From Streptomyces sp. NBC_00234 (lineage in GTDB: Bacteria; Actinomycetota; Actinomycetes; Streptomycetales; Streptomycetaceae): 64,000 nt of DNA. Position 1 is the first letter of the stretch, and each line of letters starts with the position of its first letter. The translations under genes were made by a program, and so were the position numbers. Of this stretch, positions 1-8,474 are shown in pieces. The notes under the pieces were generated by a model. It did no database searches. It saw only the letters and a program-made list of their open reading frames with translations, and was not told the origin of the DNA. The DNA is taken from NCBI RefSeq assembly GCF_036195325.1, contig NZ_CP108101.1, forward strand, positions 3,844,001-3,908,000, given 5' to 3'.

Positions 1-198
1 GTACGGGGCACGCCACGCCCCGCCGTGCAGCAGGACGACGAGGGGCGCCCCGGTCCTGCCGTCCCGGGGAGCGTAGAAGTCGATCACCTGATCGGGGTGG
101 CTGCCGTAGGCCGCGGACCGGTCGGGGGCGACCACCGGATGGGCGAACGCCGACTCCTCCTCGGCGGCATCACGATCACGCGCGGCAGAATCCGACAT
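1..198 (-). CDS. Alpha/beta hydrolase, probable kynurenine formamidase (N-terminal part)
   Basis: Only the first 66 codons lie in the window; the gene runs off the left edge. Translation from the ATG at 196-198 gives an acidic N-terminus and then a strand followed by LLHGGAW, the HGG(A/S)W oxyanion-hole motif of the hormone-sensitive-lipase/formamidase branch of alpha/beta hydrolases. The catalytic Ser, Asp and His would lie outside the window. It is followed upstream on the same strand by kynureninase and tryptophan 2,3-dioxygenase, so N-formylkynurenine hydrolysis, the step between those enzymes, is the likely job. A general carboxylesterase is the alternative. The family assignment is seen in the sequence; the substrate is inferred from context. 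Confidence 0.7.
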   Translation of the reverse strand, partial: MSDSAARDRDAAEEESAFAHPVVAPDRSAAYGSHPDQVIDFYAPRDGRTGAPLVVLLHGGAWRAPY

Positions 199-341
199 GC
201 TGCTCCAACCGTCCTACGAATATGCCCAACTGGCTTGACCTGCGGGGACGGTATCAGCACCGGGGCCCCATGACGGACGGGGCCGATCCTCCCGGCTCAG
301 CGGAAGAATCGACCCCGTCGGGCACTCACGGGTACGGCGGA

Positions 342-1532
342 CTAGCCCGCCAGCACGTCCGCGAGGATGCGGGCCGCCCGCTCCGCGTCCGCGAAGCCCA
401 CGTACAGGGGAGTGAACCCGAACCGCAGCACGTCCGGGCGCCGCAGGTCCCCGACGACTCCCCGCTCGATGAGCGCGCGCATCACCGGCTCGGCGTCCTC
501 GCACCGCAAGGCGACCTGGCTGCCGCGTTCCGCGTGCGCGGCCGGGGTGACCGAGGTGACCCGGCCCTCCGGCACGTACGCGGCGACGCACTCCAGGAAG
601 AAGTCCGTCAGCGCGAGGGACTTGGCCCGCACGGCGGCGACGTCCACCCCGTCCCACACGTCCAGCGAGGCTTCGAGCGCCAGCATGGACAGGATGTCGG
701 GGGTGCCGACCCTGCCCCGTACCGCGCCCTCCGCAGGGGCGTATCCCGGTGTCATCGCGAACGGGTCGGCGTGCGACGTCCACCCCGGCAGGGGGGAGTC
801 GAAGGCCGCCTGGTGGCGCTCGGCGACGTACAGATAGGCGGGGGAACCGGGGCCGCCGTTGAGGTACTTGTACGTGCAGCCGACGGCCAGGTCCACACCG
901 TGCTCGTCGAGGCCGACGGGCAGGGCGCCCGCGCTGTGGCACAGGTCCCAGACGGCCACCGCGCCCGCCGCGTGGACGGCGGCGGTGAGACCGGGCAGGT
1001 CGTGGAGCCTGCCCGTGCGGTAGTCGACGTGGTTGAGCAGGACGACCGCCGTACGGGGGCCGAGCGCGCCCCGCACATCGGCGGGCGCGACCGGCACGAT
1101 CCGGTGGCCCGTCATCCGGGCGGCGGACTCGGCGATGTACCCGTCCGTGGGAAAGGTCGTCGCGTCGACCAGGATCTCGTCGCGTCCGTCCGCCGCGAGC
1201 CGGCTGGCGGCGACGACGGCCTTGAAGACGTTCACGCTCGTCGAGTCGCCCACCACGATCTGGCCGGCGGCGGCACCGACGAGCGGCGCGATCCGGTCGC
1301 CGATCCGCTCGGGCGCGGTCCACCAGCCGCTCTCGTCCCAGGACCGGATGCGCAGCTCGCCCCACTCGCGGGTGAGGACCTCCTGGATCCGCGCGGGCAC
1401 GTGACGGGGCAGCGCTCCCAGCGAGTTCCCGTCGAGGTAGACGGTGTCGTCGAGGGTGAACAGCTCACGGAGCTTGGCCAGTTCGTCGGCGGCGTCGAGC
1501 GCCGCTGCCTTGTCGGCGAAGGTCTCAGACAT
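342..1532 (-). CDS. kynU: Kynureninase
   Basis: A 396-residue fold-type I PLP enzyme that cleaves L-kynurenine (and 3-hydroxykynurenine) to anthranilate (3-hydroxyanthranilate) and alanine in the cytoplasm. Recognisable are YLDGNSLGALP (residues 32-42), the substrate-side region near WDLCHS (195-200) and the PLP lysine in TYKYLNGGPGSP (Lys222). Length matches the family. The start is the ATG at 1530-1532, which overlaps the stop of kynA by eight bases; an in-frame extension to 1691 would bury most of the kynA 3' end and has no homologous character. The overlap implies translational coupling with kynA. The product anthranilate can feed tryptophan-derived secondary metabolism or catabolism. Confidence 0.96.
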   Translation of the reverse strand: MSETFADKAAALDAADELAKLRELFTLDDTVYLDGNSLGALPRHVPARIQEVLTREWGELRIRSWDESGWWTAPERIGDRIAPLVGAAAGQIVVGDSTSVNVFKAVVAASRLAADGRDEILVDATTFPTDGYIAESAARMTGHRIVPVAPADVRGALGPRTAVVLLNHVDYRTGRLHDLPGLTAAVHAAGAVAVWDLCHSAGALPVGLDEHGVDLAVGCTYKYLNGGPGSPAYLYVAERHQAAFDSPLPGWTSHADPFAMTPGYAPAEGAVRGRVGTPDILSMLALEASLDVWDGVDVAAVRAKSLALTDFFLECVAAYVPEGRVTSVTPAAHAERGSQVALRCEDAEPVMRALIERGVVGDLRRPDVLRFGFTPLYVGFADAERAARILADVLAG

Positions 1533-2373
1533 GGCTGCGGGCCGTCCACAGCTCGGGGAAGACGTTCTTCGTGGCCCGCTTCTCCAGCCACGCGACCCCG
1601 GCCGAACCGCCGGTCCCGGTCTTCGAACCCATCGCACGCCGGGTGGCGACCAGGTGGTCGTTGCGCCAGCGCCAGACCAGTTCGCCGACATCCGTGAGCG
1701 CCTCGCCGAGGCGGACGAGCTCGTCGTGCTGGTCGGGATTGGCGTAGATCTGCGCCCAGACGGCCTCGACCTCGGCGGACGGCTCGTACTTCTTGGACAG
1801 GTCCCGGCCGAGCACCGACTGCGGCACCGCGTGCCCGCGCCGCGCGAGCAGGGTCAGCGCCTCGTCGTACAGGCTGGGCTCCTGGAGCGCCTTCTCCAGC
1901 TCGGCGTACACGCGGGGCGCGCCCCGGTGCGGGACGAGCATGGAGGCGGACTTGTCCCCGAGCAGGAACTCCATCCGCCGGTACATCGCCGACTGGAATC
2001 CGGAGCCTTCACCGAGCGCGCCGCGGTAGGAGTTGAACTGGGCGGGCGTGAGCCCTGCCAGCGGGGTCCAGGAGGCGTTCAGCGCCTCCAGCTCCCGTAC
2101 GGACCGCTTGAGCGCGTCACGCGCCACCGGTATGCGGTCCTCGCGCAGCGCGTGCGCCGCGGTCTCCCACTCATGGACGATGACCGTGAACCACAGCTCC
2201 ATGACCTGGGTGGTGACCAGGAAGACCATCTCGCCGGGGTCGTCCGAGCGAAGGTGCTGGAGGTGGGTCAGGACATCCGCCTGGACATAGTCCTCGTACG
2301 GAGTCGTTCCCGCGAAGTCGAGGTGCGGGGTGGCCGCACCGGTGGCTTCGGGGTCGGGGTGATTCGTCGACAT
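1525..2373 (-). CDS. kynA: Tryptophan 2,3-dioxygenase
   Basis: A 282-residue haem enzyme that opens the indole ring of L-tryptophan to N-formylkynurenine, the first step of the kynurenine pathway. Family signatures are the N-terminal PYEDYVQADVL, the helix FLVTTQVMELWF and the substrate/haem loop NSYRGALGEGSGFQS with the following MYRRMEFLLG. The start is the ATG at 2371-2373, with a GAGGAGA ribosome site eight bases upstream; the longer in-frame reading to 2547 is compositionally unlike coding sequence and crosses a terminator hairpin. First gene of a kynA-kynU-formamidase operon. No obvious operator was seen upstream. Confidence 0.96.
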   Translation of the reverse strand: MSTNHPDPEATGAATPHLDFAGTTPYEDYVQADVLTHLQHLRSDDPGEMVFLVTTQVMELWFTVIVHEWETAAHALREDRIPVARDALKRSVRELEALNASWTPLAGLTPAQFNSYRGALGEGSGFQSAMYRRMEFLLGDKSASMLVPHRGAPRVYAELEKALQEPSLYDEALTLLARRGHAVPQSVLGRDLSKKYEPSAEVEAVWAQIYANPDQHDELVRLGEALTDVGELVWRWRNDHLVATRRAMGSKTGTGGSAGVAWLEKRATKNVFPELWTARSHV

Positions 2374-2520
2374 TTCTGTCTCCTCGACACGAGCTTCCGG
2401 GTAGCGGTCCGCCCCTTCCGTGAGGAAGTGGAGCTCCGGTCCCCTGCCCGCACATCCTAAGCCGAGGCCGGGGGCGCCGTCTTCCGGGCACCCGGCCGGG
2501 GCCGCAGGCCGGGCAGCACA

Positions 2521-2555
2521 CGGGCCCCGCGGACGGCGGACGTCCACGGGGCCCG
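2521..2555 (-). terminator. Hairpin between the DUF3151 gene and kynA
   Basis: CGGGCCCCG at 2521-2529 pairs with CGGGGCCCG at 2547-2555, continued after a single mismatch by GGAC/GTCC, giving a 13-bp stem with a short loop. It lies just downstream of the DUF3151 gene (minus strand) and upstream of kynA. There is no T tract, as is usual for Streptomyces stem-loops. Confidence 0.6.
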
Positions 2556-2573
2556 GTACGGTGCGGGGCGGTC

Positions 2574-2987
2574 TCAGCCCAGGGTGTCGGCGGCGGTCTG
2601 CGAGGAGTCGCGCAGGAACGTCGAGCAGCGCTCGTACTCGTCCTTCTCACCGATGTCCCCCGCGGCGCGGGCGAGGGCGTGCAGCGCGCGCAGGAAACCG
2701 CGGTTCGGCTCGTGCTCGAACGGGACGGGGCCGTGGCCCTTCCAGCCCGCGCGGCGCAGGGCGTCGAGGCCGCGGTGGTAGCCGGTGCGGGCGTACGCGT
2801 ACGACTCGATGACCCGGCCGCCCTCGTACGCCTCGTCGGCGAGCTGCGCCCAGGCCAGCGAGGAGGTGGGGTACTTCGCCGCGACATCGGCGGGCGCCGC
2901 GCCGTTGGCGAGGAGCTCACGCGGTGCCGGGTCGTCGGGCAGATGGGTCGGGGAGGGCCCCCCGAGCAGGTTCTCGTGGATGGACAT
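2574..2987 (-). CDS. DUF3151 family protein
   Basis: A 137-residue cytosolic protein. The N-terminus (MSIHENLLGGPSPTHLP) followed by a helical region with SSLAWAQLADEA, SYAYARTGYHRGLD and GWKGHGPVP is the actinobacterial DUF3151 pattern; the helical hairpins resemble TPR-like packing. Function is not known. The ATG at 2985-2987 was chosen over an upstream in-frame start at 3176, because the family N-terminus begins here and the upstream extension overlaps the MFS gene 3' end. It is transcribed in the same direction as its neighbours but separated from kynA by a hairpin. Confidence 0.85.
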   Translation of the reverse strand: MSIHENLLGGPSPTHLPDDPAPRELLANGAAPADVAAKYPTSSLAWAQLADEAYEGGRVIESYAYARTGYHRGLDALRRAGWKGHGPVPFEHEPNRGFLRALHALARAAGDIGEKDEYERCSTFLRDSSQTAADTLG

Positions 2988-3025
2988 GGGTTCAAGTGTG
3001 CCTGGTGGGACGGTCCCGTGGGGCA

Positions 3026-4528
3026 TCACCCCGCTTCCCTTTCCGGTTCGCGTACGGGCTCCAGGGGCGGCGCCACGACCCCGCAGTGCACGGTGCACTC
3101 CGGCCGGGCCCCCTTCTCCGGGGTCCGCACCATCCACCAGGCGATCGCCGCGCCCAGCACCAGCAGCCCCGCGCACATCGGCATCGCCCGCCGGAACGTC
3201 GAGGCGAACTCGTCGGCGTCGCGGTACGCCTCCGGCCCCATTCCGGCGAGCAGCGGCAGCGCGGCCACCGCGATCAGCCCGGCGGCGCGCGCCGCCGCGT
3301 TGTTGATGCCGCTGGCGAGACCGGCCCGCGCGGAGTCCACGGCGGCCAGGACGGTCGCGGTGAGCGGGGCGACCAGAAGCACCAGGCCGATGCCGAGCAC
3401 CACGACGGCGGGCAGCACCTCGGTGACGTACGAGGAGACGGAGGCGCCCGGACCGACCCGCAGCATCAGCAGCATCCCGGCGGCGGCCAGCAGGGGCCCG
3501 ACCGTGAGCGGGATGCGGGGCCCGATCCGCCGGCCGAGATCACCCGCCCACGCGGAGAACAGCAGCATCAGCACCGTCGTCGGCAGCAGGGCCGTGCCCG
3601 CCCCCAGCGCCGAGTATCCGGCGACGACCTGGAGCTGGATCGCGGAGAGGAAGAAGAAGCCGCCGAGCGCCGCGTACACACAGAGGGTGATGATGTTGAC
3701 GACGGTGAACAGCCGGGACGAGAAGATCGACGGCGGCAGCATCGGATCGGACCGCCGCCGCTCGACCTGCACGAACGCCACCCCCAGCAGCACCCCGCCC
3801 ACCGCGGCCCCGATGACGACCGGGGACGCGCCCTGCCCCGGTGCCTCGATCAGCGCGAACGTGACGCCCGCCAGCGAGAGCGCCCCGAGGGCGGCCCCCA
3901 GCACGTCGAAGCGGCCGTGCGCCCGCGGGTCGCGGGACTCCGGTACGTGGCGCAGAGCGACGGGTACGCAGATGGCGGCGAGCGGCAGGTTGAGGAGAAA
4001 CACCCAGCGCCAGCCGGGGCCGTCGACGAGCCAGCCCCCCACGAACGGCCCGATCGCGGCTCCGACCCCGCCGAACCCCGACCAGAGCCCGACGGCGCGG
4101 GCCCGGTCGTCCGGATGGAAACTGGCCTGGATGATCGCCAGCGACCCCGGGGTGAGCAGCGCGCCACCCACCCCTTGCAGGGCGCGCGCGGCGATCAGGA
4201 CACCGGCGTTGGGCGCGATCCCGCAGAGCAACGAGGCGGCGGCGAACCACACGACCCCCACGACGAACACCCGCCGCCGGCCGTACCGGTCCCCGAGCGC
4301 ACCGCCGAGGAGGATCAGCCCGGCGAGGGTGAGCATGTAGGCGTTGACGGTCCACTGGAGGGCGGCCAGATCGGTACCGAGGTCCTCGCCGATGCGGGGC
4401 AGGGCCACGTTGATCACGGTCGAGTCGAGCAGGGCCATGGCCGACCCGAGAACGGTGGTCAGGACGACCCACCGGCCGACGGGCGAAGCGACCCTGATCC
4501 CCTCGCCACCGGCACGCGCATCATCCAT
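3026..4528 (-). CDS. MFS drug transporter, DHA2 (14-TM) family
   Basis: A membrane protein of about 500 residues. Near the N-terminus it has the DHA2 motif LLDSTVINVALPRIGEDLG in TM1 and then QWTVNAYMLTLAGLILLGG and the loop GDRYGRRRVF (MFS motif A). The TM5 motif C region (GFGGVGAAIGPFVGGWLV) marks a proton-driven drug exporter. About 14 hydrophobic segments can be counted. The C-terminus is short and polar. The ATG at 4526-4528 was preferred to an upstream in-frame start at 4600 because the preceding 24 residues are not membrane-like. No dedicated regulator is adjacent, so the substrate cannot be deduced. Confidence 0.88.
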   Translation of the reverse strand: MDDARAGGEGIRVASPVGRWVVLTTVLGSAMALLDSTVINVALPRIGEDLGTDLAALQWTVNAYMLTLAGLILLGGALGDRYGRRRVFVVGVVWFAAASLLCGIAPNAGVLIAARALQGVGGALLTPGSLAIIQASFHPDDRARAVGLWSGFGGVGAAIGPFVGGWLVDGPGWRWVFLLNLPLAAICVPVALRHVPESRDPRAHGRFDVLGAALGALSLAGVTFALIEAPGQGASPVVIGAAVGGVLLGVAFVQVERRRSDPMLPPSIFSSRLFTVVNIITLCVYAALGGFFFLSAIQLQVVAGYSALGAGTALLPTTVLMLLFSAWAGDLGRRIGPRIPLTVGPLLAAAGMLLMLRVGPGASVSSYVTEVLPAVVVLGIGLVLLVAPLTATVLAAVDSARAGLASGINNAAARAAGLIAVAALPLLAGMGPEAYRDADEFASTFRRAMPMCAGLLVLGAAIAWWMVRTPEKGARPECTVHCGVVAPPLEPVREPEREAG

Positions 4529-4645
4529 GGAGCCAGCATCACCGCTCCCGGTCCGGGCGGCTACCGGGCCACCGCGGTGGCCTTCGGTCCGTCCGTCCAC
4601 CCGGGGCAGGTCCTTCCGGCCCGTCCCGCGTTCGGGGGACAGGCC

Positions 4646-5800
4646 CTAGCGCACGCCCCCCACGCCCCGGATCAACGCCTCCACCCCGGCCACCACCTTG
4701 CTCCGAGGACAGCCCACGTTCAGCCGCAGGAACCCCGGCGCCCCGTACACCGACCCCGGCATGATCGCGACCTTCTCCCGCTCGATCAGCACCCGCTGGA
4801 GCGCCTCGTCGTCCACCCCCAGCGGCCGGATGTCGATCCACGCGAGGTACCCCGCCTGCGGCGGCTCCCACCCCAGCTCGGGGAACGCCCCGTTCAGCCG
4901 TTCCGCCACCAGCGCCAGGTTCCCGGCCACGTACGCGCGGGCCTCGTCCAGCCACGCCGCGCCCTCCCGGTACGCCGCGATGTGCGCGGTCAGCGAGAGC
5001 ACCGCCGGGGAGGCGAGCCCTTCCGCCGTCTCCATCCGCCGCCGGAACTCCGCCCGGTCCGCCGACCGGCCGACGATCCCGTACGACCCCGTCAGCGCGG
5101 GAAAGTTGAACGCCTTCGACGCGGACGTGATGACCGCCCAGCGCCCGTCACCGCCCACCCGCGTCCAGGGCACGTGCCGGTACCCGTCGTGCACGAAGTC
5201 CGCGTGTATCTCGTCGCTGATCACCGCCACCCCGTGCCGCCCGGCCAGCGCGGCCATCTCCGTCAGCTCGGCCTCCGTCCACACCCGCCCCGTCGGGTTG
5301 TGCGGCGAGCACAGCACGAGCACCTTCGCGTCGGCCCGCGCGAGCTCCCGCTCCAGCGCCTCCGCGTCCCCCACCGGCACGCCCCGCAGCTCACGCCCGA
5401 GCCCGGTGATCGCCTTGCGGAAGCCGTCGTACGTGGGGGTGTGGACGACCACCCCGTCCCCGGCGTCCGTCCACATCTGCAGGAGCTGCGAGAGCTGGCT
5501 GAGGACGGACGGTCCGTAGACCAGCCGTCCGGTGTCGAGAGGGGCGTCGTACCGGGTGCCGTACCAGTGCGCGATCGCCGACCGGAAGTCGTCCTGGTCC
5601 CAGTCCGTATAGCCGAAGACCCCGTGATCGAGCCGGGCCCGCAGCGCCGACAGCACCTCGGGCGCGGTCTCGAAGTCCATGTCGGAGATGGTGAACGGCA
5701 GCAGTCCGTCCACCCCGAACCGGTCGGCGACCCCGTCCCACTGGACGCACCACGTGCCCCGGCGGTCGATGACGGTGTCGAAGTCGTAGGACGCACTCAC
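4646..5800 (-). CDS. PLP-dependent C-S lyase/aminotransferase, PatB/MalY type
   Basis: A 384-residue fold-type I PLP enzyme. It has the MalY/PatB hallmarks: RRGTWCVQWD near the start, LPFTISDMDFETAPEV, GVFGYTD, CSPHNPTGRVW, SDEIHADFVHDG and the PLP lysine in SASKAFNFPAL. This family performs beta-elimination of cystathionine or cysteine conjugates (cystathionine beta-lyase activity); some members also transaminate. The GTG at 5798-5800 is chosen as start because GTGAGG lies eight bases upstream; an in-frame ATG at 5825-5827 has poorer context and sits against the fba terminator hairpin. It is separated from fba by that hairpin, so probably monocistronic. Confidence 0.88.
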   Translation of the reverse strand: MSASYDFDTVIDRRGTWCVQWDGVADRFGVDGLLPFTISDMDFETAPEVLSALRARLDHGVFGYTDWDQDDFRSAIAHWYGTRYDAPLDTGRLVYGPSVLSQLSQLLQMWTDAGDGVVVHTPTYDGFRKAITGLGRELRGVPVGDAEALERELARADAKVLVLCSPHNPTGRVWTEAELTEMAALAGRHGVAVISDEIHADFVHDGYRHVPWTRVGGDGRWAVITSASKAFNFPALTGSYGIVGRSADRAEFRRRMETAEGLASPAVLSLTAHIAAYREGAAWLDEARAYVAGNLALVAERLNGAFPELGWEPPQAGYLAWIDIRPLGVDDEALQRVLIEREKVAIMPGSVYGAPGFLRLNVGCPRSKVVAGVEALIRGVGGVR

Positions 5801-5830
5801 AGCAGATACCTCACATCTCTCGGACATGCC

Positions 5831-5864
5831 GTGGGCCCGGCACCCCAAGGGGTACCGGGCCCAC
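5831..5864 (-). terminator. fba terminator hairpin
   Basis: Sixteen-base arms at 5831-5846 and 5849-5864 pair with one mismatch around a two-base turn, directly after the fba stop codon (minus strand). This is a GC-rich Streptomyces-type stem-loop and probably ends fba transcription before the PatB-like gene. Confidence 0.75.
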
Positions 5865-5887
5865 CACACACAGCACAGGGGTGCCGA

Positions 5888-6910
5888 CTACTTCAGCTTG
5901 GTGCCCGTGGACCGCAGGTTGGCACACGCCTCGGTGACACGCGCGGCCATGCCGGCCTCGGCCAGCTTGCCCCAGGTGCGGGGGTCGTACTTCGACTTGT
6001 TGCCGACCTCGCCGTCGACCTTCAGCACGCCGTCGTAGTTGCGGAACATGTGGTCCGCGACCGGCCGGGTGAAGGCGTACTGGGTGTCGGTGTCGAGGTT
6101 CATCTTCACGACGCCGTTCTCCAGCGCGGTGGAGATCTCCTCCGCCGTGGAGCCGGAGCCGCCGTGGAAGACGAAGTCGAACGGGGACGTCTTGCCGTAC
6201 TTGGCGCCGACGCCCTCCTGGAGGTCCTTCAGCAGCTCGGGACGGAGCACGACGTTGCCCGGCTTGTAGACGCCGTGGACGTTGCCGAAGGACGCGGCCA
6301 GCAGGTAGCGGCCCTTCTCGCCCAGGCCGAGCGCCTCGGCCGTACGCAGCGCGTCGTCGACGGTCGTGTACAGCTCGTCGTTGATCTCGTGCGTGACGCC
6401 GTCCTCCTCGCCACCGGTCGGGGTGATCTCGACCTCAAGAATGATCTTGGCGGCGGCGGCCTTGGCGAGCAGCTCCTGGCCAATGGCGAGGTTGTCGGCG
6501 AGGTTCTCGGCCGAGCCGTCCCACATGTGGGACTGGAACAGCGGGTTCAGACCCTTGGCGACGCGCTCCGCGGAGATCTCGATCAGCGGACGCACATAGG
6601 TGTCCAGCTTGTCCTTGGGGCAGTGGTCGGTGTGCAGCGCGACGGTGACGTCGTACTTGGCGGCGACGATGTGCGCGAACTCGGCCAGGGCGACAGCGCC
6701 CGTGACCATGTCCTTGTTGTACTGGCCGCCCAGGAACTCCGCCCCACCGGTGGAGATCTGGATGATGCCGTCGCTCTCGGCCTCCGCGAAACCGCGCAGT
6801 GCAGCGTGCAGGGTCTGGGTCGACGTCACATTGATCGCCGGGTAGGCGAACTTGCCTGCCTTCGCCCGGTCGAGCATCTCGGCGTAGACCTCGGGGGTTG
6901 CGATGGGCAT
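5888..6910 (-). CDS. fbaA: Class II fructose-bisphosphate aldolase
   Basis: A 340-residue zinc aldolase that interconverts fructose 1,6-bisphosphate with dihydroxyacetone phosphate and glyceraldehyde 3-phosphate in glycolysis and gluconeogenesis. The zinc/catalytic motif LHTDHCPKDKLD (residues 92-103: Asp95, His96) is intact, as are the glutamate-rich zinc-loop region EVEITPTGGEEDGV, the phosphate loop FHGGSGS and KMNLDTDTQYAFTRP. Start ATG at 6908-6910; an in-frame extension to 7039 would run into the parS-bearing hairpin and lacks family similarity. Length is typical for the FbaA-type class IIa enzyme. Confidence 0.97.
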   Translation of the reverse strand: MPIATPEVYAEMLDRAKAGKFAYPAINVTSTQTLHAALRGFAEAESDGIIQISTGGAEFLGGQYNKDMVTGAVALAEFAHIVAAKYDVTVALHTDHCPKDKLDTYVRPLIEISAERVAKGLNPLFQSHMWDGSAENLADNLAIGQELLAKAAAAKIILEVEITPTGGEEDGVTHEINDELYTTVDDALRTAEALGLGEKGRYLLAASFGNVHGVYKPGNVVLRPELLKDLQEGVGAKYGKTSPFDFVFHGGSGSTAEEISTALENGVVKMNLDTDTQYAFTRPVADHMFRNYDGVLKVDGEVGNKSKYDPRTWGKLAEAGMAARVTEACANLRSTGTKLK

Positions 6911-7039
6911 CTGTCCGCTCCTTGGGATGTGCGGGTGTGCAGTGCTGGTCCCTGACCTGGGGGCGACGTCATCGTCGCCCCCATCTTCCCAGACTCTCGT
7001 CGCGGCTCCACCCGGCCTCCTCCACCCAGGCATACGCAA

Positions 7040-7071
7040 GGGCGGGCCGTTTCACGTGAAACGGCCCGCCC
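7040..7071 (-). terminator. Perfect 32-bp palindrome between pyrE and fba
   Basis: The 32 bases are their own reverse complement without a mismatch. The position, 18 bases after the pyrE stop (minus strand), fits a pyrE terminator, but the palindrome has no loop and its centre is the parS motif, so the symmetry may serve ParB rather than transcription, or both. Confidence 0.6.
7049..7062. other. parS: parS partition site (ParB binding site)
   Basis: The 14 bases GTTTCACGTGAAAC match the Streptomyces parS consensus exactly. ParB binds such palindromes clustered around oriC to organise and segregate chromosomes before sporulation. Here the site forms the centre of a larger 32-bp palindrome in the pyrE-fba intergenic space. 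The identification as parS rests on the known consensus; no second copy was noticed in this window. Confidence 0.9.
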
Positions 7072-7088
7072 TTGTTCGAATCCGCAGG

Positions 7089-7628
7089 TCAGGACAGGTC
7101 GAGGTCCGCCACGGAGTAGACGTGGAGGTACGGCAGCCCGGCCTCCGCGACAGCGGGAGCGGCACCCCGCTCCACGATCACGGCAACGGCGACGACCTCG
7201 CCCCCGGCCTCGCGCACCGCCTCCACGGCGGTCAGCGGCGAACCGCCCGTCGTCGAGGTGTCCTCGACGACCAGGCAGCGCCGGCCCTTCACGTCCGTGC
7301 CCTCGATCCGGCGCTGCATACCGTGCGCCTTCTGTGCCTTGCGCACGACGAAGGCGTCCAGGCTCTGCCCGCGCGCGGCGGAGGCGTGCAGCATCGACGT
7401 GGCCACCGGGTCGGCGCCCAGCGTCAGGCCGCCGACGCAGTCGTAGTCCAGGTCGGCGGTGGCATCGAGCATCACCTGGCCGACCATCGGCGCGGCCTTG
7501 CCGTCCAGCGTGATCCGGCGCAGGTCGATGTACCAGTCGGCTTCCAGACCCGAGGAGAGGGTCACCTTGCCGTGTACCACGGCCTTGTCCTTGATCTGCT
7601 GGAGCAGCTCAGCGCGTACGTCAGTCAT
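7089..7628 (-). CDS. pyrE: Orotate phosphoribosyltransferase
   Basis: A 179-residue type I phosphoribosyltransferase that joins orotate to PRPP, giving orotidine 5'-phosphate in pyrimidine synthesis. The PRPP loop CLVVEDTSTTGGSP (hydrophobics, two acidics, TTGGS) is intact; FVVRKAQKAHGMQRRIEG supplies the flexible lysine loop, and the N-terminus GKVTLSSGLEADWYIDLRR is the orotate-binding segment. Length is typical of the short actinobacterial form. It is the distal gene of a same-strand run with the aldose epimerase and CoxG-like genes (gaps of about 20-30 bases). Confidence 0.96.
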   Translation of the reverse strand: MTDVRAELLQQIKDKAVVHGKVTLSSGLEADWYIDLRRITLDGKAAPMVGQVMLDATADLDYDCVGGLTLGADPVATSMLHASAARGQSLDAFVVRKAQKAHGMQRRIEGTDVKGRRCLVVEDTSTTGGSPLTAVEAVREAGGEVVAVAVIVERGAAPAVAEAGLPYLHVYSVADLDLS

Positions 7629-7658
7629 GTCAACGAGGGTAAGCGCTGCCGTCGCCGG

Positions 7659-8453
7659 TCAGAGCCGCACCCAGCTCCAGGTCGTCGCGATCTCCAGCGG
7701 ATCGATCGGGGTGACCAGCCGGGGCGTGCTGTTCAGCCCGTTCGGCGGCCCCGACTGCGGCTCGACGCACACGGCCTCGTCCTGCTCGTCGTAGACGACC
7801 ACCCACTCGTCCCGGCTCTTCACCGTCAGCTCCAGCTGCTGCGGCCAGGTGAGCTTCACATCGACGCCGTCGGGCATCCCGAAGCAGTCGTCCCACGGCC
7901 CGGGCAGCGGGTCGATCCGGCGGCCGGTCGGCAGATGGTCCTCGCCGCGCTCCTCCTGCCAGACGGCGTCGAAGTCGACCAGTACCTCCTGGCCCCCGAT
8001 GTTCCGGAGGAACCACGGGTGCCAGCCGGCCTGCGCCGGGAAGGAGTCGACCTGTGCCTCGACACCCATCCGGAGCGTCAGGGAGTCCTCGGCGAGCTCG
8101 AAGGTCTGCGTCACCCGGCCCGGGTAGGGCCACGGTTCGGCCAGGTCGTAGTAGAACGCCGCTTCGCTCCCGGTCTCCCGGGCGATGGTCCAGGAGGTGT
8201 CGCGGCCGGTGCCGTGGATGGCGTGCGGCGGGGCGTTCAGCGGCAGGCTGTGCAGTTCACCGCCACTGCGGAACTTCCCGTTCTCGGTGCGTCCGCACCA
8301 CGGCACCATGGGGAAGCAGCCGTACCGCTCCCCCTGGCGCAGCAGTTCGGTGCCACCGATCCGCAGGCTGCTGATCCGGCAGCCATGGGTGGGGTCAACG
8401 GTCAACTCGGCGTCGCCGACGGTCAGCCGGACGTCCTTCGCAGCTCTGCTCAC
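7659..8453 (-). CDS. Aldose 1-epimerase family protein
   Basis: A 264-residue galactose-mutarotase-like beta-sandwich protein. Family features are PMVPWCGRTENGKF near residue 48 (substrate-contact Arg), HAIHGTGRDTSW (catalytic-type His), QAGWHPWF (second His) and a C-terminal CVEPQSGPPNGLN segment carrying the general-base Glu. It probably interconverts alpha and beta anomers of hexoses or acts on a hexose phosphate; the exact sugar is unknown. Starts with ATG at 8451-8453 and sits 21 bases downstream of the CoxG-like gene, so co-transcription with pyrE is plausible. Confidence 0.88.
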   Translation of the reverse strand: MSRAAKDVRLTVGDAELTVDPTHGCRISSLRIGGTELLRQGERYGCFPMVPWCGRTENGKFRSGGELHSLPLNAPPHAIHGTGRDTSWTIARETGSEAAFYYDLAEPWPYPGRVTQTFELAEDSLTLRMGVEAQVDSFPAQAGWHPWFLRNIGGQEVLVDFDAVWQEERGEDHLPTGRRIDPLPGPWDDCFGMPDGVDVKLTWPQQLELTVKSRDEWVVVYDEQDEAVCVEPQSGPPNGLNSTPRLVTPIDPLEIATTWSWVRL

Positions 8454-8474
8454 CCCACGACACTACTGGCGCCG

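Noticed and set aside
2924..6955. A 1343-codon plus-strand open frame
   Set aside because: It is antisense to the DUF3151, MFS, PatB-like and fba genes, with the low-complexity composition of a GC-rich shadow frame.
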